Shown here in pieces: positions 37,980 through 47,157 of a stretch of DNA of 64,000 nt. Where the stretch lies: positions 1-64,000 of the forward strand of contig CAZZBB010000072.1 in the NCBI GenBank assembly GCA_964652195.1, read 5' to 3'. The DNA is from MSPOR6 sp964652195 (GTDB taxonomy: Bacteria; Poribacteria; WGA-4E; WGA-3G). Both the position numbers and the translations under genes were made by a program. Under the pieces are notes generated by a model, which searched no databases, was not told the origin of the DNA, and was given only the letters and a program-made list of their open reading frames with translations. Position 1 is the first letter of the stretch, and the number at the start of each line of letters is the position of its first letter.

Positions 37980-38798
37980 ATGTCACAGAAAAAAAGACAT
38001 CTTCTCGGGTTATCTGGTGGAAAAGACAGTTCCGCCCTTGCTGTCTACATGCGAGACAGAGTGCCAGAAATGGAATACTTCTTCACCGATACCGGTAAAG
38101 AACTGCCAGAAACCTACGATTTTTTGGATCGACTTGAAGCATTCCTTGGAAAACCGATCGCACGACTCAACATGGATCGGGATTTTGACCACTGGTTAAC
38201 ACTACACGGTGGATTGTTACCATCATCTCAAGTCCGTTGGTGCACCATCAAACTCAAAATCAAACCCTTTGAAGACTACGTCGGTGACGACGAAGTCTTT
38301 CACTACATCGCTATCCGTGCTGACGAAGATCGTGTCGGATACAAGCCGCCTAAGATAAGTTCCCTTCAAAACATTTTTCCTAAATATCCGTTTAAAGATG
38401 ATGGTATTACCAAAGAGGACGTTTTCCGAATCCTTGAGGAAAGCGGACTCGGTTTACCAGACTATTACAAGTGGCGTACACGTTCCGGATGCTACTTCTG
38501 CTTTTTCCAACGCAAATCTGAATGGGTGGGACTCTTTGAGCAACATCCTGATTTATTTGAACTTGCAAAAGGATATGAAAAATTTGATGCTGAGACTGGG
38601 GAACGGTTCACGTGGAGTCAAGGTGAAAGTTTAGAGGAATTGACAGATCCAGAACGGATAGAACAAATTAAAGCAAATACTGAAAAGGCAAAGACAAACA
38701 AGAAAAAAGAAAAACCGAACCGGCGATTGATAGAGATTCTTACAGATATTCATGATGATGAAGATGACGAAGAACCTTGTTTGGTGTGTCATAAGTGA
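37980..38798 (+). CDS. SspD-like PAPS-reductase-family ATP pyrophosphatase
   Basis: The 272-aa product has the PP-loop SGGKDS (residues 12-17) of the PAPS reductase/ATP pyrophosphatase superfamily, the fold of DndC and SspD, which activate DNA for sulfur insertion. Conserved-looking cysteines are RWCTIKLKI (C88) and SGCYFCFF (C171, C174), positions suited to a sulfur relay or iron-sulfur cluster. A lysine-rich, then acidic tail ends in PCLVCHK (C267, C270), an extra CxxC. It follows sspC after 67 bases with its own promoter. Phage-defense function is inferred from the Ssp context. Confidence 0.85.
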   Translation: MSQKKRHLLGLSGGKDSSALAVYMRDRVPEMEYFFTDTGKELPETYDFLDRLEAFLGKPIARLNMDRDFDHWLTLHGGLLPSSQVRWCTIKLKIKPFEDYVGDDEVFHYIAIRADEDRVGYKPPKISSLQNIFPKYPFKDDGITKEDVFRILEESGLGLPDYYKWRTRSGCYFCFFQRKSEWVGLFEQHPDLFELAKGYEKFDAETGERFTWSQGESLEELTDPERIEQIKANTEKAKTNKKKEKPNRRLIEILTDIHDDEDDEEPCLVCHK

Positions 38799-38890
38799 TT
38801 ATTCGTTTTAATAATTATTATCTGAAAAACTAACTTAAACTTAGTTGTTTACTGCTAATGTTAAAAGAAGACATTCTCCCGTTAAAAGTT

Positions 38891-39018
38891 ATACCATTTC
38901 TGGTAATTAAAGTCCCATTAATAAAATCTCTTTAATGTAGCACAAACTTTTAGTTTGTGTAGTATTTCAAGACATAAATATCACCTAATCAAGGGAGAAT
39001 CATTTATAGAAATGGTAT
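38891..39018. repeat. MITE-like element copy B, 128 bp, between sspD and sspE
   Basis: This has the same length and layout as copy A. ATACCATTTCT at the left and AGAAATGGTAT at the right form a perfect 11-bp terminal inverted repeat. It occupies most of the 317-base gap between sspD and sspE. The remaining bases hold no gene; an AAAGGGG ribosome-binding site precedes sspE. Confidence 0.85.
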
Positions 39019-39115
39019 TAGTACAGGTTAAACCTGAAATATTATCAGTATCCAAAGATAGAAAAACCAAACATATTTATGAAATAAGTTTCTGTTCCTT
39101 GAAAGGGGATTTATA

Positions 39116-41440
39116 ATGCCGACAGATATAAAAGAGATTTTTTCCACAAATGCTCAAAGTGCTTGGGAATTCCTGATTGAGACCGGGCAAGGTTGTTATA
39201 TTCCACCATACCAGCGTCCGTACTCATGGGATAAGAAGAATATTTTACGTTTATTTGAAGATGTACTACATGGGATTAATCAGATTATTTATCATTCAAA
39301 TACCATTAGTTTTGTTGGAACTATTATTGCTATTCATGATAGTAAGTACAAAACGGTAAACCCAATTTATCATACCGAAGTCGCACCGCGTGTCATGACA
39401 ATTATAGATGGTCAGCAACGAATCAGTACTATTATAATGTCGAACATTGTTTTACACGATTCTATTCGTTATACAGCAAGACAATTTGAGGGAAAAAGCG
39501 ATAGTCACCTGTCTTGGATTTATGATGAATGTGTTGAAATTCTAGACCAACTTAGAAAAACACTTTTGATAGATCGAAATGTAGGAGACAACAGTTACCG
39601 ATATTATCCTCGGATTATTCGTGCTTATTCCGATGTTTGGTCACGTAAGCAGGACCAAGCCAAATATGAAAGTCCAATAGCAAAGTTAATATGGGAATAT
39701 ATTAACTTTATTGAATTGGAAAACTCTTCTAAATTTGAGCTTGATCTTGGAAACAGTGATGGATACAAAAGAGTAGACAACGCCTTCCATATTATTCAAA
39801 GAGAAATTAATCGGATCTGTGTTTCACATTACGAAACATACGATTTTCCGAATCTTGTGGAAATTACACCGTCACATGAATCCTTTGGTGGGATTTGGGA
39901 TTTTCCTCTTCCTGACAATGTGAGGAGATATGTTGAAGAAGAAAGTAATGATAAACATTATAAGAATTTCTGTAATCTTCTTCGTCTTTTGATTTTTGCT
40001 CGTTACTTGAACCATCGTATAGCAATAACTGTTGTAACTGCTAAAAATGAAAACGATGCTTTTGATATGTTTGAATCCTTAAACACCACTGGTGAACCTT
40101 TGACTGCTTTTGAAACTTTCAAGCCCAAAGTAATTGAAAGAGAAGGTCTTTCAAAATACGAGATGTCAGAAAGTCATAAATGGATGACTGTTATTGAGGA
40201 ATATCTCGGTAGGTATACCAAAGCGACAGAAAAACAACGAGCTACTTCCGAAATGTTGATTCATTTCGCACTTTTTGAGACAGGAACAAAATTACAAAAG
40301 ACATTGAATTATCAGAGGAGATACCTACATAACGAATTTGATAAACTGTCTAAACTTGATAATATTGCACAGAACAGATCTTTTGTGAGATCCCTGTCTC
40401 AAATGTCATCTTTTTTAAAAAACCTATGGTATATAGAAAAGAATACTAGACCGGACTTTGCGGCACTCAATATTGATAACGAAGAAACGTTAGTAGGTTT
40501 TGAGATGTTGAAGGAACTTAAACACACAATTACAATTGCACCACTATGTAGATTTTATCAACACTTAGTTGATGCAGAACATGAAACAGATCGTACACAA
40601 AGAAAGGGTGATTTCATTGAGGCGATTAAGGCAACAGTGGCATTTTCTGTTTTGTGGAGAGGTGCAATGGGAAACACACGAAATATAGATTCACACTATC
40701 GGGATGTCATGCGTTCGGGAATTAAATCTGACAATGAACATGTTCCTCCATTAGCACGATGTCCAAATGGCACCTCTGGAATAGTGTCAATTGTCAACTA
40801 CAAGAACGCATTACGACTAATATTAAAAAATAAAGGTAAAATTGACAATAAAAAAGATTGGGTGGACCTGGCATCAACAATAGCTATTTACGAACATTCA
40901 AGATCTTTGACACGATTTCTGATTTTCTGTGCGTCGGATGACACTGTACCCGACAAAAACAATAAGGGATTGTTAGAAAAAGGTAAACAAGGAATAGACC
41001 CTTTATTGACACTAAAGCAGTGGAATGATGAAGCATATTTTACAGTAGAACATATTGCACCTCAATCGTCCAATACTGATTGGGACGAGAATATATATAA
41101 TGATTCCAAAACAGTTCACACCCTTGGTAATTTAACTTTACTTCCTAAGAACGAGAACGAAATTCTTGCAGATAGAAGTTGGAAACATAAAAAGCTTATG
41201 TATAGTTTGCTTTCAGCTGAGACTATGGCAGAATACGATAATCTACTACCGCAATTGGAAAAGGTGGGACTCAACTTGAGTAAAAAAGCTGATGAGGTAC
41301 TAAGCAACGCGAAATATCTTGGTCTTTGCAAGAGTATTGCTCTTTATGACGAGAAGTGGTCCCTTAAGATTGTTGAAGATCGTTCAAGGTGTTTAGCAGG
41401 ACTAGCATGGGATCGTTTGGAAAAATGGTTATTCTCATAA
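39116..41440 (+). CDS. SspE-like DUF262/DUF1524 phosphorothioation-sensing nuclease
   Basis: The 774-aa product has an N-terminal DUF262 (ParB/GmrS-like) NTPase domain: YIPPYQRPYSWDKKNI near residue 28 and the DGQQR motif at 98-102. The C-terminal DUF1524 HNH-type nuclease reads TVEHIAPQS (about 644-652) and LGNLTLLPKNEN (about 669). SspE of the SspABCD-SspE system has this architecture, uses the DGQQR site to respond to phosphorothioated DNA, and nicks unmodified phage DNA. GmrSD type IV restriction enzymes share the domains, so without the neighbours this would be called GmrSD; the sspBCD genes just upstream favour SspE. Confidence 0.82.
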   Translation: MPTDIKEIFSTNAQSAWEFLIETGQGCYIPPYQRPYSWDKKNILRLFEDVLHGINQIIYHSNTISFVGTIIAIHDSKYKTVNPIYHTEVAPRVMTIIDGQQRISTIIMSNIVLHDSIRYTARQFEGKSDSHLSWIYDECVEILDQLRKTLLIDRNVGDNSYRYYPRIIRAYSDVWSRKQDQAKYESPIAKLIWEYINFIELENSSKFELDLGNSDGYKRVDNAFHIIQREINRICVSHYETYDFPNLVEITPSHESFGGIWDFPLPDNVRRYVEEESNDKHYKNFCNLLRLLIFARYLNHRIAITVVTAKNENDAFDMFESLNTTGEPLTAFETFKPKVIEREGLSKYEMSESHKWMTVIEEYLGRYTKATEKQRATSEMLIHFALFETGTKLQKTLNYQRRYLHNEFDKLSKLDNIAQNRSFVRSLSQMSSFLKNLWYIEKNTRPDFAALNIDNEETLVGFEMLKELKHTITIAPLCRFYQHLVDAEHETDRTQRKGDFIEAIKATVAFSVLWRGAMGNTRNIDSHYRDVMRSGIKSDNEHVPPLARCPNGTSGIVSIVNYKNALRLILKNKGKIDNKKDWVDLASTIAIYEHSRSLTRFLIFCASDDTVPDKNNKGLLEKGKQGIDPLLTLKQWNDEAYFTVEHIAPQSSNTDWDENIYNDSKTVHTLGNLTLLPKNENEILADRSWKHKKLMYSLLSAETMAEYDNLLPQLEKVGLNLSKKADEVLSNAKYLGLCKSIALYDEKWSLKIVEDRSRCLAGLAWDRLEKWLFS

Positions 41441-41498
41441 ATTATTTAGTGATTTATAATTGTAATCCATAAGCCGTGTTTGATTTGTCACAAATAGC

Positions 41499-43667
41499 AT
41501 GACAAAACATTTTTTGTATATGAAAGAAAAAGTTAAAAATTTAACGCTTCGGACAATACCTGATATTCAACCACTCTATATACTACCCAAAGAACCACTG
41601 ACTAAAAAAGTACTTATTCCATGTTTCCAGTCAGCAGCTCATGTTGATTGCATGATGGGGTTCTTTTCAAGCGAGATTCTGGCATCACTTGCTCCAGGTT
41701 TAGCAACCTTTATAAATGCAACGGAAGGAAATTTGCGCTTGGTTATCAGTCCTATTCTTAGTCCAGAAGATCAAGCTGCTATAAAAGAAGGTCTGATCTC
41801 TCCAGAGGAAATCACTAACGATGTTTTAACTGAGATTATATTTACTGAAGATTTTGTTGCGCAACATACGCTGAAATGTTTATCGTGGATGTTACATCAT
41901 GGACGGATTGAAATTAGAATTGCCTTGATGAAAAATGCCCTTTTCCATCCAAAAGTATGGCTCTTCAACAAACCTGATGATGTAATAGCAGCACACGGAT
42001 CAAGCAATATGACGCATGCAGGTATACAGAAAAACATTGAGCAAATTTCTATATCAAAATCATGGGAAGACACTAACCAGCGATATACCGTAGAAAGGTT
42101 ATGTAACCAATTCAAACAACTTTGGGCAAATGAAGATGAAAGCTGTACCGTCATTTCAATACCACAAGCTATTAAGGAAAATCTATTGAAATCCTACCAT
42201 TCTGATATCCCGCCAACAGAAACAGACATCCAAGAATTCTATGATAAAACGACTAACTCAATAGTTGAATCTCAGGAAACTTATAATTTCACTAAGTCTT
42301 CACGTCCATTATTTGCTATACCATCTATACTGAAATTTGAGGAAGGGCCCTTTGAACATCAAGGCAGGGCGGTTAACGCTTGGTGTGAGGCTGGGTATCA
42401 AGGTGTTTTAGAAATGGCAACCGGTTCAGGAAAGACGATAACTGCCATGATTTGTGCACACAGACTTTATGAAATGCAGAAACCGCTCCTCGTCATTGTT
42501 GCAGCACCTTATATTCCCCTTATTCAACAGTGGTGTGATGAAATTTCACCGTTTGGACTCAAGGCAGTTAACCTAACGGAGACTAACGGAGCAAAGGGAA
42601 GGGCGGCTGTACTTGACAAACTCAGACGTAGACTCCGAAACGGAAGCAGTGACGTTGAGGTAGCCGTAGCTACGCACCGTACACTTTGTAACAGTAGTTT
42701 TAAACATGAACTTGAGAAATTTGACTGTAATACTTTGCTTATCGCGGATGAAGTCCATAACCTTGGAAGTGAGGGATTCATAACCGATCCACCCGAATTC
42801 TTTGATTATAGATTAGGACTATCAGCAACGCCTATTCGCCAGTATGATGAAGATGGAACTAAACAGCTGTTTTCTTTTTTTGGGACTATAGTTTTCCAGT
42901 TCGCACTTGAGGAAGCAATCGGTAGATGTCTTGTTGAATACGAATATTATATACATCCAGTAGAACTTACAGAGGTTGAAATGGAGAAATGGTACGATCT
43001 CACAGAAAAAATTGGAAAAAATGCTTGGAGGCAAGAAGATCCGAATGCAGAAGATGAGTACCTCATGAAACTGCTTAGAGACAGACGCGCCCTCTTAGAA
43101 AACGCGGAAAGTAAGATCGCTGCGTTAGAAAATGTCTTGACGCAACACAAAGATTTCAGCAGACTACAATATACGTTGGTTTACGCGTCTGACAAGACAC
43201 CCCAGCAGCTGAAAGATGTCAACGCCCTATTAAACAAACACGACATTCTCTTTCATCAACTAACTTATGAAGAAACTGCAAACTGTAAAAAGACGGGGGA
43301 GATTATTCGATCTTTCCAAGAGGGGACCTTACAGGTATTGACTGCAAAGCGCGTGCTTGATGAAGGGTTCAACATTCCACAAATTGAAAAAGCATTCATC
43401 CTCGCAAGTACAACGGTAGAACGTCAATGGGTACAGCGGCGTGGCAGGCTACTCCGCACATGCAGTGAAACCGGCAAAAAGTACAGTGAGATTCACGATT
43501 TCACTGCATTACCACAGGATTTAGATAACATTGATAGCACAGCTCGTACCTTAATTGAATCTGAACTTAAACGGATCCAAGCGTTCGCTTACCTGGCGAA
43601 TAACTTTGGTAGACCTGATGGACCTTTAAGCCATATTGAACAACTGGTTAAAACACTTTACGTATAA
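41499..43667 (+). CDS. SF2 helicase with N-terminal PLD-like domain (SspFGH-like component)
   Basis: The 722-aa product combines a phospholipase D-like region (about 40-210; HPKVWLF and AAHGSSNMTHAGIQ, resembling an HxK half-site) with a superfamily 2 helicase: Walker A MATGSGKTITA (about 306), DEVH (about 417), LGLSATPIR, and C-terminal ILASTTVERQWVQRRGRLLR. The downstream small gene and SMC-like ATPase match the three-gene SspFGH restriction cassette known to pair with SspABCD. Which letter belongs to which protein is taken from gene order and should be treated as provisional. The start could also be the ATG at 41520; neither has a strong ribosome-binding site. Confidence 0.72.
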   Translation: MTKHFLYMKEKVKNLTLRTIPDIQPLYILPKEPLTKKVLIPCFQSAAHVDCMMGFFSSEILASLAPGLATFINATEGNLRLVISPILSPEDQAAIKEGLISPEEITNDVLTEIIFTEDFVAQHTLKCLSWMLHHGRIEIRIALMKNALFHPKVWLFNKPDDVIAAHGSSNMTHAGIQKNIEQISISKSWEDTNQRYTVERLCNQFKQLWANEDESCTVISIPQAIKENLLKSYHSDIPPTETDIQEFYDKTTNSIVESQETYNFTKSSRPLFAIPSILKFEEGPFEHQGRAVNAWCEAGYQGVLEMATGSGKTITAMICAHRLYEMQKPLLVIVAAPYIPLIQQWCDEISPFGLKAVNLTETNGAKGRAAVLDKLRRRLRNGSSDVEVAVATHRTLCNSSFKHELEKFDCNTLLIADEVHNLGSEGFITDPPEFFDYRLGLSATPIRQYDEDGTKQLFSFFGTIVFQFALEEAIGRCLVEYEYYIHPVELTEVEMEKWYDLTEKIGKNAWRQEDPNAEDEYLMKLLRDRRALLENAESKIAALENVLTQHKDFSRLQYTLVYASDKTPQQLKDVNALLNKHDILFHQLTYEETANCKKTGEIIRSFQEGTLQVLTAKRVLDEGFNIPQIEKAFILASTTVERQWVQRRGRLLRTCSETGKKYSEIHDFTALPQDLDNIDSTARTLIESELKRIQAFAYLANNFGRPDGPLSHIEQLVKTLYV

Positions 43668-43678
43668 TGGAGGATACT

Positions 43679-43924
43679 ATGTCATTTAACGCAGGAAAGA
43701 TGGCAAATCTAATTCTCAAGGAATGTGACTCTGTTGAGGAGAGATGTGAAGGTTACAAGAAAAAAATTCTTGATACGATAATTGAAATCCTTAGAGCCGA
43801 GCAAGAACATAAGACCCAATGGACACAAATTCAACAAAAAGTAAATGAGGCATGCCATAACGCAGGTGATTTTCTTTCGAAGAAACGCGATATAGGTAAC
43901 TCAACAACAGAGGATATTCAATGA
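43679..43924 (+). CDS. Small helical protein between helicase and SMC ATPase (SspG position)
   Basis: The ATG at 43679 is chosen because GGAGG lies five bases upstream; an in-frame ATG at 43667 overlaps the helicase stop and would place that site inside the gene. The 81-aa product is almost entirely charged helix (ECDSVEERCEGYKKKILDTI, RAEQEHKTQWTQIQQKV) with no known domain. It overlaps the next gene by four bases (ATGA). It was identified by its place in the cassette. It could be an adaptor for the flanking ATPases. Confidence 0.6.
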   Translation: MSFNAGKMANLILKECDSVEERCEGYKKKILDTIIEILRAEQEHKTQWTQIQQKVNEACHNAGDFLSKKRDIGNSTTEDIQ

Positions 43925-46056
43925 AACTAAAAAGTGCAACATTTCAGAACTTCCGTCTATTGCAAGATTTAGAATTAGATTTTTCGACAAGTGATGACAA
44001 AAAACTAACGGTAATTCGAGCCTCAAACGAAAGTGGAAAAACAACTATTTTAAACGCGCTTCAGTGGGCTCTCTACGGTAATAAAGCATTACCAAACAAT
44101 GGTAAAGGACACCGTTTATCCCCAATTCATTTGGACGTTCCTGATGGAGGAGCAATTCCAATATCTGTAGAAGTTGTTTTTGAGATTACTAATTCCGGAT
44201 CGATGAATGATGAAACGAATCGATACCGACTCATTCGTTCGCTTGAGGAGACAGCTAGTGGTCACAGTCAAAACCCGAAAATAGAATTATTTAAACTGAC
44301 AGAACCTGGGGCTGTTCCGATTTATCCACCAGAAGCACAGATTGAAAGATTATTGTTACCACCTAATTTGCGGGAGGTATTTTTCACCGATGGAGACCGA
44401 GCACTCAAATTCATTGAATCAGATTCGCAAAGAGTTAAGCGTAAACAGGTAGAGGATGCCATTCAATCGTTGTTAGGACTTGACGTGATTAATTCCGCTC
44501 TTGATCATACAAGAAAGACGAGTGGTGAACTCAGGAAAGACTCAATTGAGAATAAAAGTTCGAATAATATTGAACATGAAACGGATACAGAAATCACCCA
44601 AATTGTTACGGAATTGGAGGAGATCGAAAAGAATCTCGAACTTCTTGAAAATAAAAGAGACGATGCGAAATCACAGTTTGACAGAATAAATCATAGCTTA
44701 GTGGAAATTGATAATGACATTGAAGCAGCGTTGATTAAGGGAGACCAAGAAGTACTTAATCGAAGATTGAAAAAGGCAGAGATAGAACTAAATAGCATCA
44801 GAGATATAGAAGAAAAACTGGCATCCGAACATTCACAACTTTTTAAAAACTCGATTCTATTCCGAGATCTACTCGAGCCGGTTTTGCAACAAAGTTTCGA
44901 GAAATTGAATGAACTGCGCGAACAAGGGAAACTCCCGAGTCCAACCATTCCTGTGCTTCAAGACCGACTTACAGGTGTTACCTGCATCTGTGGAGAGGAG
45001 TTGGATCAACACTCAGAAGATGGAAAACGTCGAAGAGATCATATTCAAAATCTGATTTCGGAGAGTCGGGAAGCTGACAAACTGCAAAAATGTCTTACTG
45101 ATCTCTATTACGGTTCATTAGACTTGAATCCAAAGGATGTCCCGGATGACCAGCATTGGATCGCTGCATACAAAGATATTTCATTTCGTCGATATGAACT
45201 AGAAGATCATCGTCAGGAATTAGAAAAGGAATTAGCATCACTTGAAGTCCAACTTGAGGACATAGGAGACACTGACATTCAAAAACTTCGATCTACCAAG
45301 CATGACTATATTACTCAACGTGATTCCTTGAATGATGCCCTAATAAAGCACGAAGGAGAACTTGAACGACTAAAGGAAAGACAGAGATCCTTGTCAGCAA
45401 CACATAATAATCTTATAACTGGAGATAGGAAAAGACGACGGGTATCAGCTAGATTAGATGCCACGAGCGACATATCGAAAATCCTTAAGAATGCCTATGA
45501 CCGAATCACAAACGAAGAATTACAGAAAGTGAGTCAGTTGATGAACACGCTGTTTTTAGATATGATTGGAGCGGATCCCGATCAAGGAGCAATCATTCAG
45601 AAAGCAGAAATCAATGACATGTTTGATATTCTCGTCTACGGACCCAATAAAAATCCCTTGGATCCCGATAAAGATCTAAACGGTGCCTCTCGACGAGCAT
45701 TGACCTTGGCATTTATTCTTGCGCTGACTAAGGTAAGCGAAGTCACGGCACCAAATGTCATAGATACACCCCTTGGAATGATGGACGGGTTTGTCAAACG
45801 TTCTGTCCTTAAGACTGCTATCCAAGAAAGTTCACAACTTATCCTCTTTTTAACCCGTTCTGAAATTAAAGACTGTGAGGATATTATAGAGGATAAGACA
45901 GGATGTATAATAACCATCACCAATACCGCACATTACCCTAAAATATTAGTGAACGATCCAAACATAAACGAACCTAAGGCAATTCGATGTCCGTGCAAGG
46001 ACCTCGGGGAATGTCAAATATGTATGAGACGAACAGATGTTGAGATAGAAATGTAG
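43921..46056 (+). CDS. SMC/RecN-like AAA ATPase, DndD-type (SspH position)
   Basis: The 711-aa protein has an ABC/SMC-type Walker A (ASNESGKTTIL, about residues 34-44) and a long coiled coil (about 200-545) interrupted by CICGEE (C354, C356), in place of the usual C-x-x-C hook. A C-terminal ABC half has SRRALTLAFILAL and VIDTPLGMMDG (signature and Walker B). This is the DndD plan, and DndD-like ATPases occur in both phosphorothioate modification and restriction. The last 25 residues add a CxC-x5-CxxC cluster (C690, C692, C698, C701), a possible metal site. It is coupled to the upstream small gene by ATGA. Confidence 0.78.
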   Translation: MKLKSATFQNFRLLQDLELDFSTSDDKKLTVIRASNESGKTTILNALQWALYGNKALPNNGKGHRLSPIHLDVPDGGAIPISVEVVFEITNSGSMNDETNRYRLIRSLEETASGHSQNPKIELFKLTEPGAVPIYPPEAQIERLLLPPNLREVFFTDGDRALKFIESDSQRVKRKQVEDAIQSLLGLDVINSALDHTRKTSGELRKDSIENKSSNNIEHETDTEITQIVTELEEIEKNLELLENKRDDAKSQFDRINHSLVEIDNDIEAALIKGDQEVLNRRLKKAEIELNSIRDIEEKLASEHSQLFKNSILFRDLLEPVLQQSFEKLNELREQGKLPSPTIPVLQDRLTGVTCICGEELDQHSEDGKRRRDHIQNLISESREADKLQKCLTDLYYGSLDLNPKDVPDDQHWIAAYKDISFRRYELEDHRQELEKELASLEVQLEDIGDTDIQKLRSTKHDYITQRDSLNDALIKHEGELERLKERQRSLSATHNNLITGDRKRRRVSARLDATSDISKILKNAYDRITNEELQKVSQLMNTLFLDMIGADPDQGAIIQKAEINDMFDILVYGPNKNPLDPDKDLNGASRRALTLAFILALTKVSEVTAPNVIDTPLGMMDGFVKRSVLKTAIQESSQLILFLTRSEIKDCEDIIEDKTGCIITITNTAHYPKILVNDPNINEPKAIRCPCKDLGECQICMRRTDVEIEM

Positions 46057-46078
46057 TTGTAATCTTAAGGAGATTGAT

Positions 46079-46582
46079 ATGGCACAACAATACAACAACC
46101 CTTTCCGCAATATGCAAATTATATCACCTATTACGTAACGACCAGACTTTGATAAGTACTGTCAAACAGCACAGTCTACAAAACCCGATAAAAGTCCGTT
46201 TCCGCGGAAGGTTGATTTGTGGTTTACTGGTATCTTGGTAGCAAAGCGTAAGAATCTTGAACCTATTAATTTACAGAAACAGGAAACTGTTGACATTATT
46301 AGTGGGGTTATTTTTGACACTGATGGTTGGCAGGCACAAGCGATCATGCTAATAGCGATAGCCGTAAAAGGTAACTTAGAGATAGTCCTTAACCCACGCG
46401 AGATGATGGACATTGCTAACGGTCTCGCGGCCACAGGTGTTCCACACATCGTAAAAATGCTAAACGATGGACCTCAAACACCAATATGGAACCTCTCTGA
46501 TGCCTTTGAAGAGTTATTGCAATCCGATTTAGTTACAGAGGAACCATCAGATCATGATCGACTCGCCGATGCCCTATTATGA
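46079..46582 (+). pseudogene. Unknown gene of the ssp island, broken by an in-frame TAA
   Basis: TAAGGAGATTGAT precedes an ATG at 46079, an excellent ribosome-binding site. The frame reads MAQQYNNPFRNMQIISPIT, hits TAA at 46136-46138, then continues without break for 148 codons (RPDFDKYCQTAQ..., PRKVDLWFTGILVAKRKN, QETVDIISGVIFDTDGWQ, LEIVLNPREMMDIANGL). Coding-like composition on both sides suggests a recent nonsense mutation in a 167-aa gene. No good start exists just after the stop (first candidate TTG 46217). I do not recognise the family. It lies 22 bases after the SMC-ATPase gene, so it is probably an accessory of the cassette. Confidence 0.6.
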
Positions 46583-46640
46583 AATTAATACTTTACAGAA
46601 ATTTCTCATACCTAAGTAGAATTTTAGAGGTGTATAAACT

Positions 46641-47021
46641 ATGCCGAAAGAACTAACACCGTTTTTAAAGGTCAATACCGAATGGATAGAATTAGAGATT
46701 CTATCCGAACCTGATGTAGTAATTGCATTTGAACGTTATACCCCTTACTTATTGATACGAAAAATTAAGACAGGTGCAGAATACCGATTTTTCATATCAG
46801 CAAAGTCGTTAGCAAAACCTCTTGAAGAACTGAGGGATAATAACAATGGAATTTTCAAGGGAATCAGATTCAGTGTTCGTAAGAAGGGTATGGAACGGAC
46901 AGCAGAATATGAAGTTCTTTCAATTGAGAATATTCAAGACAATAACACAAATGAGACATCTCAAGAAGATATAAGTTTGTCTGAAGATATTCAGAAAAAG
47001 TTGGAACAAGTACTCAGTTGA
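46641..47021 (+). CDS. Small protein of unknown function, end of ssp island operon
   Basis: The 126-aa product starts at an ATG with TTAGAGGTG upstream. It is beta-rich in its first 95 residues (FLKVNTEWIELEIL, TPYLLIRKIKTGAEYRFFIS, GIRFSVRKKGMERTAEYEV), and has an acidic helical tail. The pattern of short strands with basic residues would suit a nucleic-acid-binding fold, but no family is recognised. It follows the broken gene by 58 bases on the same strand and probably belongs to the same operon. Confidence 0.55.
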   Translation: MPKELTPFLKVNTEWIELEILSEPDVVIAFERYTPYLLIRKIKTGAEYRFFISAKSLAKPLEELRDNNNGIFKGIRFSVRKKGMERTAEYEVLSIENIQDNNTNETSQEDISLSEDIQKKLEQVLS

Positions 47022-47157
47022 ATTGACAAAATAGATAGATGAACTGGCAAAACCGGGTAGAATAAATATCCTTACTATACAGCATATTAGAACTGTTTTT
47101 TATGTAATTCAGGCTTTTCCTAAAGATGAATTTGCATCTAAATGTCAGCTCTTACAA

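Noticed and set aside
37916..38192. Minus-strand and alternative-frame ORFs over sspC-sspD
   Set aside because: Shadows of the sspD reading frame; no start signals.
39116..41440. Stand-alone type IV GmrSD restriction enzyme
   Set aside because: Domains are compatible, but the gene directly follows sspBCD, so the SspE reading explains the context better. GmrSD is kept as the alternative.
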